Shown here: piece by piece, positions 5,528-12,097 of the stretch
How positions within the stretch are numbered: the first letter of the stretch is position 1
How the letters are laid out: the number at the start of each line of letters is the position of its first letter
From: Prevotella sp.
Lineage (GTDB): Bacteria; Bacteroidota; Bacteroidia; Bacteroidales; Dysgonomonadaceae
Direction of reading: 5' to 3'
Length of the DNA: 12,097 nt
Assembly: GCA_031260865.1 (NCBI GenBank)
Contig: JAISKQ010000300.1
Coordinates: forward strand, 1 to 12,097
Made by a program: the position numbers and the translations under genes
The notes under the pieces: model-generated
What the model was told of the DNA's origin: nothing
Database searches by the model: none
What the model saw: the letters and a program-made list of their open reading frames with translations, nothing else

Positions 5528-6259
5528 CTAATTGAAAAGATATTTTACTTCTTTAAAGGCAAAACGCCTTTCAATATTGTCTTCCGTTTCCAATACTAAT
5601 ATTCCCGATAGCTCCACATCTTTTATTTTAGCCATGAAGTTGCTTTTGCCGTCATTATATTCATGAAATCCTTTGTTGCGAAAAAGAATATTTTTGTATT
5701 GGCGCGTTAACTCCATTCTATCTTCTTGCCACTTTGTATAATATTCAATAATGGTCGTTTGTATTCCTTCTATCAAGAATTTCAAATCGTGACATTCGCC
5801 TGTTATCTGCCGTAGCGATACAGGGTTTGGGGCATCGCTTTCAAATTTCGTTTGATTAATATTTATTCCAATTCCAATAACAGAGCGAGTAATAACATTG
5901 TCTATCAATGAATTTTCGATAAGGATACCGCAAATTTTTTTCTCTTTCCAATAAATATCATTCGGCCATTTTATCGTAATATTTTCAGTATAGGTTCTCA
6001 AACAATCGGCAACGGCAAGCGATACTATTTGAGAAAGGATGAATTGTTCGTTGGCTTTTATCTTTTTCGGGTAAAAGACAATGCTGAATACTAAGTTTTT
6101 GCCTTCTTCCGACTCCCAACTGTTTCCTTGCTGACCTTTCCCTGCTGTTTGAAAATCAGACCATACAACCGTACCCTCCTCTAATTTATGCTTTAGCTGA
6201 AGGTCTTTTAAGTAATTATTTGTTGAGTCTGTTTCCTCTATATGAATTATCGCTGGCAT
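5528..6259 (-). CDS. birA: Biotin–[acetyl-CoA-carboxylase] ligase, monofunctional
   Basis: BirA activates biotin with ATP and transfers it to a lysine of biotin carrier proteins in the cytosol. The 243-aa protein starts directly in the catalytic domain (ETDSTNNYL, 9-17), with no N-terminal helix-turn-helix, so it is the class I form without repressor function. Other motifs are SDFQTAGKGQQGNSWES (34-50), IKWPNDIYWKEKKICGILIE (96-115, with catalytic lysine K107 or K108) and GIGININQT. A small SH3-like C-terminal domain ends at KEVKYLFN. The ATP/biotinyl-AMP loop is GKGQQG (40-45) where E. coli has GRGRRG; Q43 falls at the position of E. coli R118. It is the last gene of the kdsA-led run, 5 bp after the MmcQ-like gene. 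Confidence 0.94.
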   Translation of the reverse strand: MPAIIHIEETDSTNNYLKDLQLKHKLEEGTVVWSDFQTAGKGQQGNSWESEEGKNLVFSIVFYPKKIKANEQFILSQIVSLAVADCLRTYTENITIKWPNDIYWKEKKICGILIENSLIDNVITRSVIGIGININQTKFESDAPNPVSLRQITGECHDLKFLIEGIQTTIIEYYTKWQEDRMELTRQYKNILFRNKGFHEYNDGKSNFMAKIKDVELSGILVLETEDNIERRFAFKEVKYLFN

Positions 6260-6264
6260 GTCTA

Positions 6265-6636
6265 TTAAGTGTTTGGCAAATTATTATATTCTACTTGTTT
6301 AATTTTTGGTAATTTCTTTACAACCTCATCCACAGAATGTTGAATCAGTTCCATTATAAGAAGATCGGGCACGTCACTATCCAAAACAATCGTATTCCAA
6401 TATTTCTTGCTGGAGTGATAGCCGGGTATTACACCTCTGTACCGTTCGCGCAAATCGATCGCTCTTTCGGGATCGCATTTCAGGTTTAGCCAAAACTCCC
6501 CGTCTTTGGAATCCAATCCCATATATGCAAACATCTTATCCATGACTTTATAAACCAACACATCGTCTCCAAAGGGAAATGTTTCGGTCGCTCCTTTTAT
6601 GGAGATACAGGCTTCACGGGCTTCTTCTATATTCAT
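6265..6636 (-). CDS. MmcQ/YjbR family DNA-binding-like protein
   Basis: This 123-aa protein fits the small MmcQ/YjbR (CyaY-like fold) family: NIEEAREACISIKGATETFPFG near the start, then LVYKVMDKMFAYM, WLNLKCDPERAIDLRERY, a central PGYHSSKKYWNTI stretch, and a C-terminal helix with IMELIQHSVDEVVKKLP. The PGYH..KKYWNT motif is the strongest hallmark. The biochemical role of the family is not established despite the 'DNA-binding' label. The frame is open to a TTG at 6654, but the ATG at 6636 gives the family-like N-terminus MNIEEAREAC, so it is preferred. The gene lies between yraN and birA and was probably carried along in this housekeeping operon; a shared function is not implied. Confidence 0.88.
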   Translation of the reverse strand: MNIEEAREACISIKGATETFPFGDDVLVYKVMDKMFAYMGLDSKDGEFWLNLKCDPERAIDLRERYRGVIPGYHSSKKYWNTIVLDSDVPDLLIMELIQHSVDEVVKKLPKIKQVEYNNLPNT

Positions 6637-6680
6637 ATATCCATCAGTTAACAATTAGGCAGTAAGTATTAATCAGTCAA

Positions 6681-7046
6681 TTAGTTCACCGGCGCTAAAA
6701 ACGCGTCGTCGATATGATCTATTTCAAACTTTTGTCCTGTCCAAATGGCCGCGATAACATCGAAACGCGCCGGCGAATCAATATCGTATTCTTTCAGATA
6801 GAAATCGGCGGCTTCGACAATTCGTTTTATCTTTCCTTTCGACACCGCGTCTTCCGGATTTCCCCACTGGCTTGAACTGCGTGTTTTTACTTCCACAAAA
6901 ACAATATACTCATCGTCTTGGGCGATTATGTCTATCTCATATTTCTCATATATCCAGTTCCGCTTAATTATCTTGTAGCCTTTTTGCTGAAGATAAGTTG
7001 CCGCCGCGTTTTCTCCTTCTTTGCCTAAGTCGTTATGTTCAGCCAT
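6681..7046 (-). CDS. yraN: YraN family (UPF0102) endonuclease-like protein
   Basis: At 121 aa this is the usual length for UPF0102, a family with a restriction-endonuclease-like core thought to act on DNA. Visible signatures are LGKEGENAAATYL (7-19), GYKIIKRNW (23-31), YEIDIIAQD (36-44) and FVEVKTRSSSQWGNPEDAV (50-68). Candidate catalytic residues of the PD-(D/E)xK-like core are E12, D39, E52 and K54. The ATG at 7046 gives the normal N-terminus. The gap to comB upstream (7047-7119) consists almost wholly of heptad repeats. The gap downstream to the MmcQ-like gene is 44 bp. Confidence 0.93.
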   Translation of the reverse strand: MAEHNDLGKEGENAAATYLQQKGYKIIKRNWIYEKYEIDIIAQDDEYIVFVEVKTRSSSQWGNPEDAVSKGKIKRIVEAADFYLKEYDIDSPARFDVIAAIWTGQKFEIDHIDDAFLAPVN

Positions 7047-7050
7047 TTTT

Positions 7051-7120
7051 AAGTAATGAGTTTTAAGTAATGAGTTTTGAGTAATAAGTAATGGGTTTAA
7101 AGCTATGGGTAATAGGTTTT
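7051..7120 (+). repeat. Heptanucleotide array, 10 degenerate units, filling the comB–yraN gap
   Basis: Ten 7-bp units follow without a register break: AAGTAAT, GAGTTTT, AAGTAAT, GAGTTTT, GAGTAAT, AAGTAAT, GGGTTTA, AAGCTAT, GGGTAAT, AGGTTTT. The first four alternate as a 14-bp higher-order repeat. Units become more diverged towards comB. The last base is the first base of the comB stop complement (7120), and the array starts 5 bp before the yraN ATG. It belongs to the same family as 413-496, 1652-1693 and 2044-2078. Confidence 0.85.
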
Positions 7121-7827
7121 TAATTTATTTTCTTCGTTTCTTTATCATAGACCGGAACAAGGTTGACGGTGTCTTCCGTCAGGCAATACTCCACAGAATC
7201 CTGCAGATTATTCGCTTCCAAACGTTTAATATGCTCGGTGCGATTTATGTAGCCGCGCGTATCCCGTCGGGCTTCCCGCCACATTGACAGAGCCGTCCGC
7301 GTAGCATCCGAAGCGGACGTATATCCTCTATCTATCAGCCTCGCGGCTAATGCTCCACCAAAGAGCGTGTCTTCGATATTGAAACGATTGTTCCAACCGG
7401 CGCAGAGTACAATCACGTCTTTCTGTTTACGAACACAAAAATCAGTCAATGCGCTTATATTGGAAAAAGCGCCTATCGTCAATATGTCCGCGTTATCGGC
7501 GGCATCAATCGCCTGAGTGCCGTTGGTCGTTGTAAAAACGACTTCCTTTCCTTCTATTTTATCCTTTGTGTAATCGAACGGCGAATTTCCGAAATCGGCG
7601 AAATCACAGCGTTTCACATTCCGTTCGGCGCCGACTAAATATCCTTTTGCTTTATATGCCTGAGCCTCCTCGATGGAAGCGACAGGGATGATACATTTCG
7701 CGCCGTTTTTCAGCGCGGCGCACATCGTTGTGGTCGCCCTGAAAATATCTACTACTACCGCGATATAATTATTACCGTCGGCATAAAAAGGATACAAAGC
7801 CGGAGAAAAACAGATATCCACCTTCAT
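7120..7827 (-). CDS. comB: 2-phosphosulfolactate phosphatase family protein (ComB-like)
   Basis: ComB is the Mg-dependent phosphatase that turns 2-phosphosulfolactate into sulfolactate in coenzyme M synthesis of methanogens. Many bacteria, including Bacteroidota, encode homologues without making coenzyme M. The 235-aa protein shows the family pattern: VVDIFRATTTM (25-35) with the conserved Asp/Arg pair, GYLVGAERN, DFGNSP, VVFTTTNGTQAI, the CAGWNNRFNIEDTLFGGALAARL segment with acidic metal ligands, and a C-terminal AINRTEHIKRL-like helix (here YINRTEHIKRL). The start lies 1 nt after the kdsA stop (TAA-G-ATG), so the two are translationally coupled. No comA or other coenzyme M/sulfonate gene is visible, so the true substrate in this organism is open. 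Confidence 0.9.
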   Translation of the reverse strand: MKVDICFSPALYPFYADGNNYIAVVVDIFRATTTMCAALKNGAKCIIPVASIEEAQAYKAKGYLVGAERNVKRCDFADFGNSPFDYTKDKIEGKEVVFTTTNGTQAIDAADNADILTIGAFSNISALTDFCVRKQKDVIVLCAGWNNRFNIEDTLFGGALAARLIDRGYTSASDATRTALSMWREARRDTRGYINRTEHIKRLEANNLQDSVEYCLTEDTVNLVPVYDKETKKIN

Positions 7828-7828
7828 C

Positions 7829-8623
7829 TTACAACGCGGCTTTTAGTCTCACTAATTTTTCCATCAATCCTTCAAGTTGATCAAGAGGAAGCATATTAGC
7901 CCCGTCCGATTTCGCGTTAGCCGGATCGAAATGCGTTTCAATAAACAGTCCGTCCACCCCTGTGGCAATACCGGCTTTACACATGGTTTCTATCAACCGA
8001 GGTTGACCGCCTGTCACGCCCGACGCCTGATTCGGCTTTTGCAGGCAATGGGTAGCATCCAGCACAACAGGAAAACCAAATTCTTTCATTTCCGGTATTC
8101 CCCTGAAATCGACGACAAGATCCGAATAGCCGAACGATGTGCCCCTGTCGGTGATAATCACATTGTCATTGCCCGAATCAACCACTTTTTGGGCGGCAAA
8201 CCGCATTCCGTCGGGCGCGAGGAATTGCCCTTTCTTGATATTCACTATTTTGCCCGTTTGGGCGGCGGCAATCAACAAATCTGTCTGGCGGCACAGAAAC
8301 GCGGGGATTTGCAGGACGTCCACATACTCGGCTGCCATAGCCGCCTCGTGCGCTTCGTGTATATCCGTCACGGTGGGGATACCAAAAGTTTCCCCTACTT
8401 TGCGGAGTATCTTTAAAGCCTTTTCGTCTCCAATCCCGGTAAAAGAATCTACCCGTGAACGATTCGCCTTTTTATACGAGCCTTTAAACACATAAGGGAT
8501 ATTGAGCCTGTCGGTGATGGTTTTTACCTTTTCGGCTATACGGAGCGCCATTTCTTCCCCTTCGATGACACAAGGTCCCGCAAGCAAGAAGAAATTATCA
8601 TTTTTTAAGTCTGCTATATTCAT
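7829..8623 (-). CDS. kdsA: 3-deoxy-8-phosphooctulonate (Kdo-8-P) synthase
   Basis: KdsA condenses phosphoenolpyruvate with arabinose-5-phosphate to make Kdo-8-P, the precursor of the Kdo of lipopolysaccharide, in the cytosol. The 264-aa length fits. Conserved segments are LAGPCVIEG (14-22), KGSYKKANRSR, TDIHE, QIPAFLCRQTDLL, NIKKGQFLAP, TDRGTSFGY, VVLDATHCLQ, GLFIETHFDP and KSDGANMLPL. The cysteine in AGPC (C18), with the His of DATH, the Glu of IETH and the Asp of KSDG, is the metal-ligand set of class II (metal-dependent) enzymes; class I enzymes such as E. coli KdsA have Asn in place of this Cys. It is first in the run kdsA–comB–yraN–MmcQ–birA and has a good promoter upstream. Confidence 0.97.
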   Translation of the reverse strand: MNIADLKNDNFFLLAGPCVIEGEEMALRIAEKVKTITDRLNIPYVFKGSYKKANRSRVDSFTGIGDEKALKILRKVGETFGIPTVTDIHEAHEAAMAAEYVDVLQIPAFLCRQTDLLIAAAQTGKIVNIKKGQFLAPDGMRFAAQKVVDSGNDNVIITDRGTSFGYSDLVVDFRGIPEMKEFGFPVVLDATHCLQKPNQASGVTGGQPRLIETMCKAGIATGVDGLFIETHFDPANAKSDGANMLPLDQLEGLMEKLVRLKAAL

Positions 8624-8658
8624 TTTTTATTCGGTTGATTATTAGTATAAATCCAAAT

Positions 8659-8689
8659 CAAAGGTACAAACATTATATCGTTTTGGAAA
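8659..8689 (-). promoter_or_regulatory. kdsA: Predicted kdsA promoter (Bacteroidota type)
   Basis: On the minus strand TACCTTTG (8666-8659) matches TAnnTTTG exactly, with TTTC (8689-8686) as a one-mismatch -33 box across a 19-bp spacer. Transcription would start near 8653, giving a leader of about 30 nt. The element lies in the 150-bp divergent gap between kdsA and phoH (8624-8773), which otherwise shows nothing clear. Confidence 0.62.
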
Positions 8690-8773
8690 AAAACGCGTCG
8701 GATTTGATCTGATTTATTACCATTATTAAAGGATTTAAACTATATTTATGTTGTATTAGAAAACAACAATATT

Positions 8774-10105
8774 ATGGCGAGAACCAAAAAGAAAAATTTC
8801 GTGCTAGATACGAATGTAATACTTCACGATTTCAGATGTTTAGATAATTTCGAGGAAAATGACATATATATTCCCATTGTGGTGTTGGAAGAACTGGACA
8901 AGTTTAAGAAGGGGAACGATCAGATAAACTACAATGCCCGCGAATTTCTTCGCCAACTGGACGCGATAACAGATGACAATCTTTTTACCACAGGTACATT
9001 TTTGGGTAGTGGGATGGGAAAACTGTTCATTGAAACGAATATAGGGTCGCAGGACAGAATCTCCGAAATATTTCCCGAACGCATACCCGATCATCGTATA
9101 TTGGCTGCCGTCCTTGATATATCGGAACGAAACGACAAAGTGAAAACAATACTGGTGACAAAAGATATTAATCTTCGGATGAAAGCCCGTGCCATCGGAC
9201 TTTTGGCGGAAGACTATATCAATGATAAAGTCGCCGACGTATATATGTTTGAAAGGCAGCACAAAACTTTTAAGGATATAGATTCTGTACTGATAGACAA
9301 TCTGTACGCGTACGCCGATGGTGTTGATATTGACGATTTTAATCTAGATTCGCCGGTTAATGCCAATGAATGCTTTGTGATGAAAAACGGTAAGAAAAGC
9401 GTTTTAGCCAGATATAATCCTTTTACGAAGAAAATAAAAAAGATAGACAAACAGATATGCTACGGAATACAGCCGCGAAATGCAGAACAAACATTCGCGA
9501 TTGAGATATTGATGGATCCGGAGATAAAGCTGGCAGCCCTGACAGGGAAAGCAGGAACGGGTAAAACATTACTTGCCCTCGCCTCGGCGCTGAAACAAAG
9601 CGAGGACTTCGATCAGATATTGCTGGCTCGTCCTATTGTGGCGTTGAGCAATAAGGAATTAGGCTTTCTGCCCGGTGACGAGAAGCAAAAAATAGCTCCA
9701 TATATGCAGCCTTTGTTCGATAATTTGTCGGTAATAAAAAGTCATATCGCGTACGGCGGATCGGAATATAAGAATATCGAAGAAATGCAGGCCGGGAAGA
9801 AATTAGAGATAGAGGCTTTGGCTTATATACGAGGACGAAGCCTTTCGAAAATGATATGTATTGTGGATGAAGCGCAGAATCTGACGCCGCATGAAATAAA
9901 GACAATCATCACCCGCGCCGGAGAAGGAACCAAAATGATTTTTACGGGAGACTTGCAGCAAATAGATTCTCCTTATCTGGATGCTCAATCGAATGGATTG
10001 GCATATATGATAGATAAAATGGCGGGGCAGGATTTATTCGCCCATGTCAATTTGCTAAAGGGTGAGCGAAGTAAACTATCGGAGATAGCCGGCACATTGT
10101 TATAG
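8774..10105 (+). CDS. PIN domain–PhoH family ATPase (PhoH2-type)
   Basis: A 443-aa two-domain protein and the only plus-strand gene in the window. The N-terminal PIN nuclease domain (about 8-150) has FVLDTNVIL with D12, VVLEELDKF with E40, and TKD with D131, the acidic residues that hold Mg in PIN RNases. The C-terminal PhoH ATPase domain has Walker A GKAGTGKT (258-265), LARPIVALSNKELGFLPGD, Walker B IVDEAQN (363-369) and FTGDLQQID. PIN–PhoH fusions (PhoH2) have been described as RNA helicase/RNases, so a cytosolic role in RNA unwinding and decay is likely but inferred. Start at ATG 8774 with A-rich leader. No strong promoter is visible; TATATTTATG (8741-8750) is a weak -7 candidate. The stop lies 3 bp from the convergent tatD stop. 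Confidence 0.94.
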   Translation: MARTKKKNFVLDTNVILHDFRCLDNFEENDIYIPIVVLEELDKFKKGNDQINYNAREFLRQLDAITDDNLFTTGTFLGSGMGKLFIETNIGSQDRISEIFPERIPDHRILAAVLDISERNDKVKTILVTKDINLRMKARAIGLLAEDYINDKVADVYMFERQHKTFKDIDSVLIDNLYAYADGVDIDDFNLDSPVNANECFVMKNGKKSVLARYNPFTKKIKKIDKQICYGIQPRNAEQTFAIEILMDPEIKLAALTGKAGTGKTLLALASALKQSEDFDQILLARPIVALSNKELGFLPGDEKQKIAPYMQPLFDNLSVIKSHIAYGGSEYKNIEEMQAGKKLEIEALAYIRGRSLSKMICIVDEAQNLTPHEIKTIITRAGEGTKMIFTGDLQQIDSPYLDAQSNGLAYMIDKMAGQDLFAHVNLLKGERSKLSEIAGTLL

Positions 10106-10108
10106 CCG

Positions 10109-10894
10109 TCAATGGGCATTGGTTAACAAGGCAAATAGCTTTTCCGCGTTTTCTGTCGTTATCTTTCCCACTTCTTCCGGTGTCGCGCCATATATTTCGG
10201 CTAATTTAGCCACGACATTCAGCGTGTAAGATGATTCATTCCTTTTTCCCCGATACGGAACGGGCGCTAAATAAGGCGAGTCGGTCTCGACGATAATATG
10301 GGATAAGTCCGTGTTTTTCAAGACAGTGGATAATGTTGAGTTTTTAAAGGTCACGACTCCATTTATGCCAAGCATAAAATTATTCAAGGATAAAATCTCT
10401 TCCAATTCCTCGACTGTACCGCCAAAACTATGAAATACCCCTCTCAGATTTTCCTCTCCTACATTCCTGACGCAAGAAACACATTGCGAAATAGCATCCC
10501 GAGAATGTATGGCAACGGGCAAATCATATTCTATGCTCCATCGCAATTGTTCTTCAAAAACCAATCTTTGTTCTTTTTCGAAGGTTTTGTCCCAATAGAA
10601 ATCCAAGCCTATTTCACCAATGGCAATATACGGACGATCGGCTAACCGCCGCTTTATCAGGTCTAATTCCTCTTGCCAATTCTCACCCACACTCGTCGGA
10701 TGCAAGCCCATCATCGGGATACAATAGCCTGTATATTTATCCGAAACAGCATGCAGGCGTTCGATAGACGAAACATCTATATTGGGTAATAATATCTTCT
10801 CGACCCCTGCCTTTTTTGCTCTGTCAATGACTGCTTCAATATCATTATCAAACTCTTCGGAGTATATATGTGAGTGGGTATCAATAATTTTCAT
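10109..10894 (-). CDS. tatD: TatD family metal-dependent hydrolase (DNase)
   Basis: TatD enzymes are cytosolic TIM-barrel metallohydrolases with 3'-5' exonuclease/DNase or D-aminoacyl-tRNA-deacylase-like activity. This 261-aa protein has the full metal-ligand set: DTHSH (5-9, H7 and H9), GEIGLDFYW (with the bridging Glu), PVAIHSRDA, FHSFGG, and ETDSPYLAPVPYRGKRNE near the C-terminus with the catalytic Asp. The family length is usual and the ATG at 10894 gives the standard MKIIDTHSH start. It lies 5 bp downstream of the unrecognised helical gene and is last in its run; its 3' end nearly touches phoH, leaving no room for a dedicated terminator. The physiological substrate cannot be told from sequence. 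Confidence 0.95.
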   Translation of the reverse strand: MKIIDTHSHIYSEEFDNDIEAVIDRAKKAGVEKILLPNIDVSSIERLHAVSDKYTGYCIPMMGLHPTSVGENWQEELDLIKRRLADRPYIAIGEIGLDFYWDKTFEKEQRLVFEEQLRWSIEYDLPVAIHSRDAISQCVSCVRNVGEENLRGVFHSFGGTVEELEEILSLNNFMLGINGVVTFKNSTLSTVLKNTDLSHIIVETDSPYLAPVPYRGKRNESSYTLNVVAKLAEIYGATPEEVGKITTENAEKLFALLTNAH

Positions 10895-10899
10895 TCTTG

Positions 10900-11604
10900 T
10901 TATTCTATAGCTGTCTCTTTCTCTTTTTCTTCTTTTCGCAGATAATATACGACCCCGTATTCTTTACATTTTTCCAAGCGTTCTTTTGGCGGTAAACCTG
11001 AGAAAGCTTCTTCTATTTGATTCCATAGCGATATCAGCACAGAATCAATATCTTCACGTAGCCGGCTTAGGCTTTCCAATTGGCGGGTCGTCGTATTCTG
11101 ATATGTCTTTTGGGCGACATAAGCATCTTTAAATTGGGAAAAAGCAACGTTTACCCGCGCGATAGTAGGATTATATATTGGAGCGCCTCCTTGCGACAGC
11201 CGCGTTTGCTCCCCTTTAATAATGTTCTTTCCCCAAAAAAGGAGGGTATCATTACTTAATAAATCAGGAACAGTAAAATTATCAGGGTCGATGCCGTACA
11301 GATTTTTCACTTCTTTCTTTATCTCATTGCGGATGACGCAGAAATTAAGCACCTGAATAAAATGGGATATATAGAGCCTTGCGTTCCTTATCAATTTCTG
11401 AAACTTTCGGTTAGCCGCCGCCTGCGCTTCCAAACTATCCTTGTAGCGCGTTTGAGCAGACTCAAAATTACGGAGCATAATGTTTATTTTCTGAACATTA
11501 AAAGAAATAGCAACCGGACCGTAGGATGTTTCATTTTTTTCTATAACTGTCTTCAAAGCCCGTATGCGAGCGTTATCTGTGTTAGGTAAGCGTCTGTAAG
11601 GCAT
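10900..11604 (-). CDS. Unrecognised helical protein (hypothetical, 234 aa)
   Basis: I cannot assign a family with certainty. The protein begins MPYRRLPNTDNARIRALKTV, has no signal peptide or membrane segment, and is predicted by eye to be mostly alpha-helical. A long charged helix covers about residues 38-75 (FNVQKINIMLRNFESAQTR, then KDSLEAQAAANRKFQKLIRNAR), and another from about 155 (FSQFKDAYVAQKTYQ, then LESLSRLREDIDSVLISLWNQIEEAF). The middle has an IDPDNFTVPDLLSNDTLLFWGKNI stretch. It ends with a lysine/glutamate-rich tail after a GVVYYLRKE strand. The YGVVYYLRK ending and the RRLPNTD opening look like conserved edges. It sits between a polyprenyl diphosphate synthase gene (19 bp) and tatD (5 bp), so it is co-transcribed with housekeeping genes and probably a real, conserved, cytosolic protein. 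Confidence 0.85.
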   Translation of the reverse strand: MPYRRLPNTDNARIRALKTVIEKNETSYGPVAISFNVQKINIMLRNFESAQTRYKDSLEAQAAANRKFQKLIRNARLYISHFIQVLNFCVIRNEIKKEVKNLYGIDPDNFTVPDLLSNDTLLFWGKNIIKGEQTRLSQGGAPIYNPTIARVNVAFSQFKDAYVAQKTYQNTTTRQLESLSRLREDIDSVLISLWNQIEEAFSGLPPKERLEKCKEYGVVYYLRKEEKEKETAIE

Positions 11605-11623
11605 AAATTATAAATTTTGTGTG

Positions 11624-12097
11624 TTATGAGATTCGTGACATGAGTTTTTCCGCTAAATTATAAAGTTCTGTTTTTCTAATGTTATCAACTGCTACTTTGT
11701 TTAAACAAATGATAGCCTTTTTATAATATTCGTATATTAAGTCTTCGGATTTCTGTTTCAGGTTAAGGCTGTCGTATATGGCTGTCACGGCTTTTATTTT
11801 TTCAGCCTCGTCAAATTTATCCTTATTAATCCAGCTTGAGAGTTCATCCCTTGACGCGGCATCGTCCAAAGCGGTAATAAGTAATAGCGTTTTTTTATTG
11901 CAAAGAATATCTCCTCCTATCTTTTTCCCGAAATTTGAACTGTTTCCATATACGTCGAGCAAGTCGTCTTTCAGCTGGAATCCCAGACCTACATAGATAC
12001 CAAAATCATATAAGTTGTCGGCGTCGGACGATGAAGCTCCTGCCACAATCGCGCCTTCCTTTAGCGCGCAAGCCAGTAATACGGCTGTTTTGAGACG
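11624..12097 (-). CDS. Trans-polyprenyl diphosphate synthase (C-terminal part, cut by window edge)
   Basis: The minus-strand frame is open from the right edge to a TAA at 11624, giving the last 157 residues. It enters with RLKTAVLLACALKEGAIVAG, matching the helix before the second aspartate-rich motif of isoprenyl diphosphate synthases. That motif is present as FQLKDDLLDVYG, followed by FGKKIGGDILCNKKTLLLI, the substrate-binding lysine region. The first DDxxD motif and chain-length-determining residues lie beyond the window, so geranylgeranyl, farnesyl or longer product cannot be decided. A GTG at 12046 is internal to the domain and is not a start. It appears to be the upstream gene of the run with the helical hypothetical and tatD. 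Isoprenoids made here would feed quinone or undecaprenyl pathways. Confidence 0.92.
   Translation of the reverse strand, partial: RLKTAVLLACALKEGAIVAGASSSDADNLYDFGIYVGLGFQLKDDLLDVYGNSSNFGKKIGGDILCNKKTLLLITALDDAASRDELSSWINKDKFDEAEKIKAVTAIYDSLNLKQKSEDLIYEYYKKAIICLNKVAVDNIRKTELYNLAEKLMSRIS

Noticed and set aside
6637..6654. MmcQ/YjbR-like protein starting at a TTG at 6654
   Set aside because: The ATG at 6636 gives the family-like N-terminus, and TTG starts are uncommon; kept only as an alternative.
7877..8416. Long plus-strand open frame (179 codons) opposite kdsA
   Set aside because: It is the antisense of a strongly conserved gene, with no recognisable motif; its openness follows from the codon use of kdsA. 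The same applies to 3861-4283 opposite argG.
8690..8773. Strong promoter for phoH
   Set aside because: TTTG at 8703-8706 has no TAnnTTTG at the proper distance, and TATATTTATG (8741-8750) has no good -33 partner; too weak to list as a feature.
11624..12046. Complete 140-aa gene starting at GTG 12046
   Set aside because: The frame continues upstream to the window edge with residues that match the polyprenyl synthase domain, so the GTG is internal and the gene is partial.

Overview
The window looks like chromosomal DNA from a member of the Bacteroidota, most likely order Bacteroidales. Three things point there. The two clearest promoters fit the Bacteroidota sigma-ABfr pattern (an upstream TTT box, 19 bp, then TAnnTTTG). 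Start codons have A/T-rich leaders with no obvious Shine-Dalgarno sequence. The gene content (argR–GNAT–argG–argC, a monofunctional BirA, PIN–PhoH, a Cys-type KdsA) is usual for that phylum. This is recognition by eye, not the result of a search. Coding density is high: 13 complete genes and two cut by the window edges. No tRNA, rRNA, CRISPR array, transposase or phage gene was seen, and no gene-free stretch exceeds 300 bp.

Layout from left to right. At 1-341 (-) is the N-terminal part of a MutS-related protein. Positions 342-517 are intergenic and hold an 84-bp array of a 7-bp repeat. From 518 to 5436 all genes are on the minus strand, so transcription runs right to left: argR, a Cys-rich GNAT acyltransferase, argG, argC, a small four-helix-bundle (23S-IVS/S23-type) protein, and a GT4 glycosyltransferase. 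ArgR would sense arginine. The GNAT protein is the likely first-step acyl-glutamate synthase. ArgC and ArgG catalyse the reductase and argininosuccinate steps. A perfect 7-2-7 inverted repeat resembling an ARG box lies between the predicted argR promoter and the argR start codon, so the cluster is probably repressed by its own first product.

Positions 5528-8623 (-) hold a second likely operon: kdsA (Kdo-8-P synthase for LPS), comB (2-phosphosulfolactate phosphatase family), yraN (UPF0102 nuclease-like), an MmcQ/YjbR protein and birA (biotin ligase). A good promoter precedes kdsA. At 8774-10105 (+) is a divergently transcribed PIN–PhoH ATPase gene. It ends 3 bp from the convergent tatD gene (10109-10894, -). 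tatD sits at the end of a third minus-strand operon with an unrecognised 234-aa helical protein and the C-terminal part of a trans-polyprenyl diphosphate synthase that runs off the right edge.

The most unusual content is non-coding. A degenerate heptanucleotide family (consensus RAGTWAY) fills intergenic spaces at 413-496, 1652-1693, 2044-2078 and 7051-7120. Two of these arrays face inward on either side of the four-helix-bundle gene, and their outermost units contain its start and stop codons, as if gene plus repeats were one inserted unit. Separately, GC-rich palindromes of a REP-like type sit between argG and argC and inside the 5' end of argC, where one is read in frame as an N-terminal extension. 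No large undescribed system (defence island, biosynthetic cluster, retroelement) is visible here.
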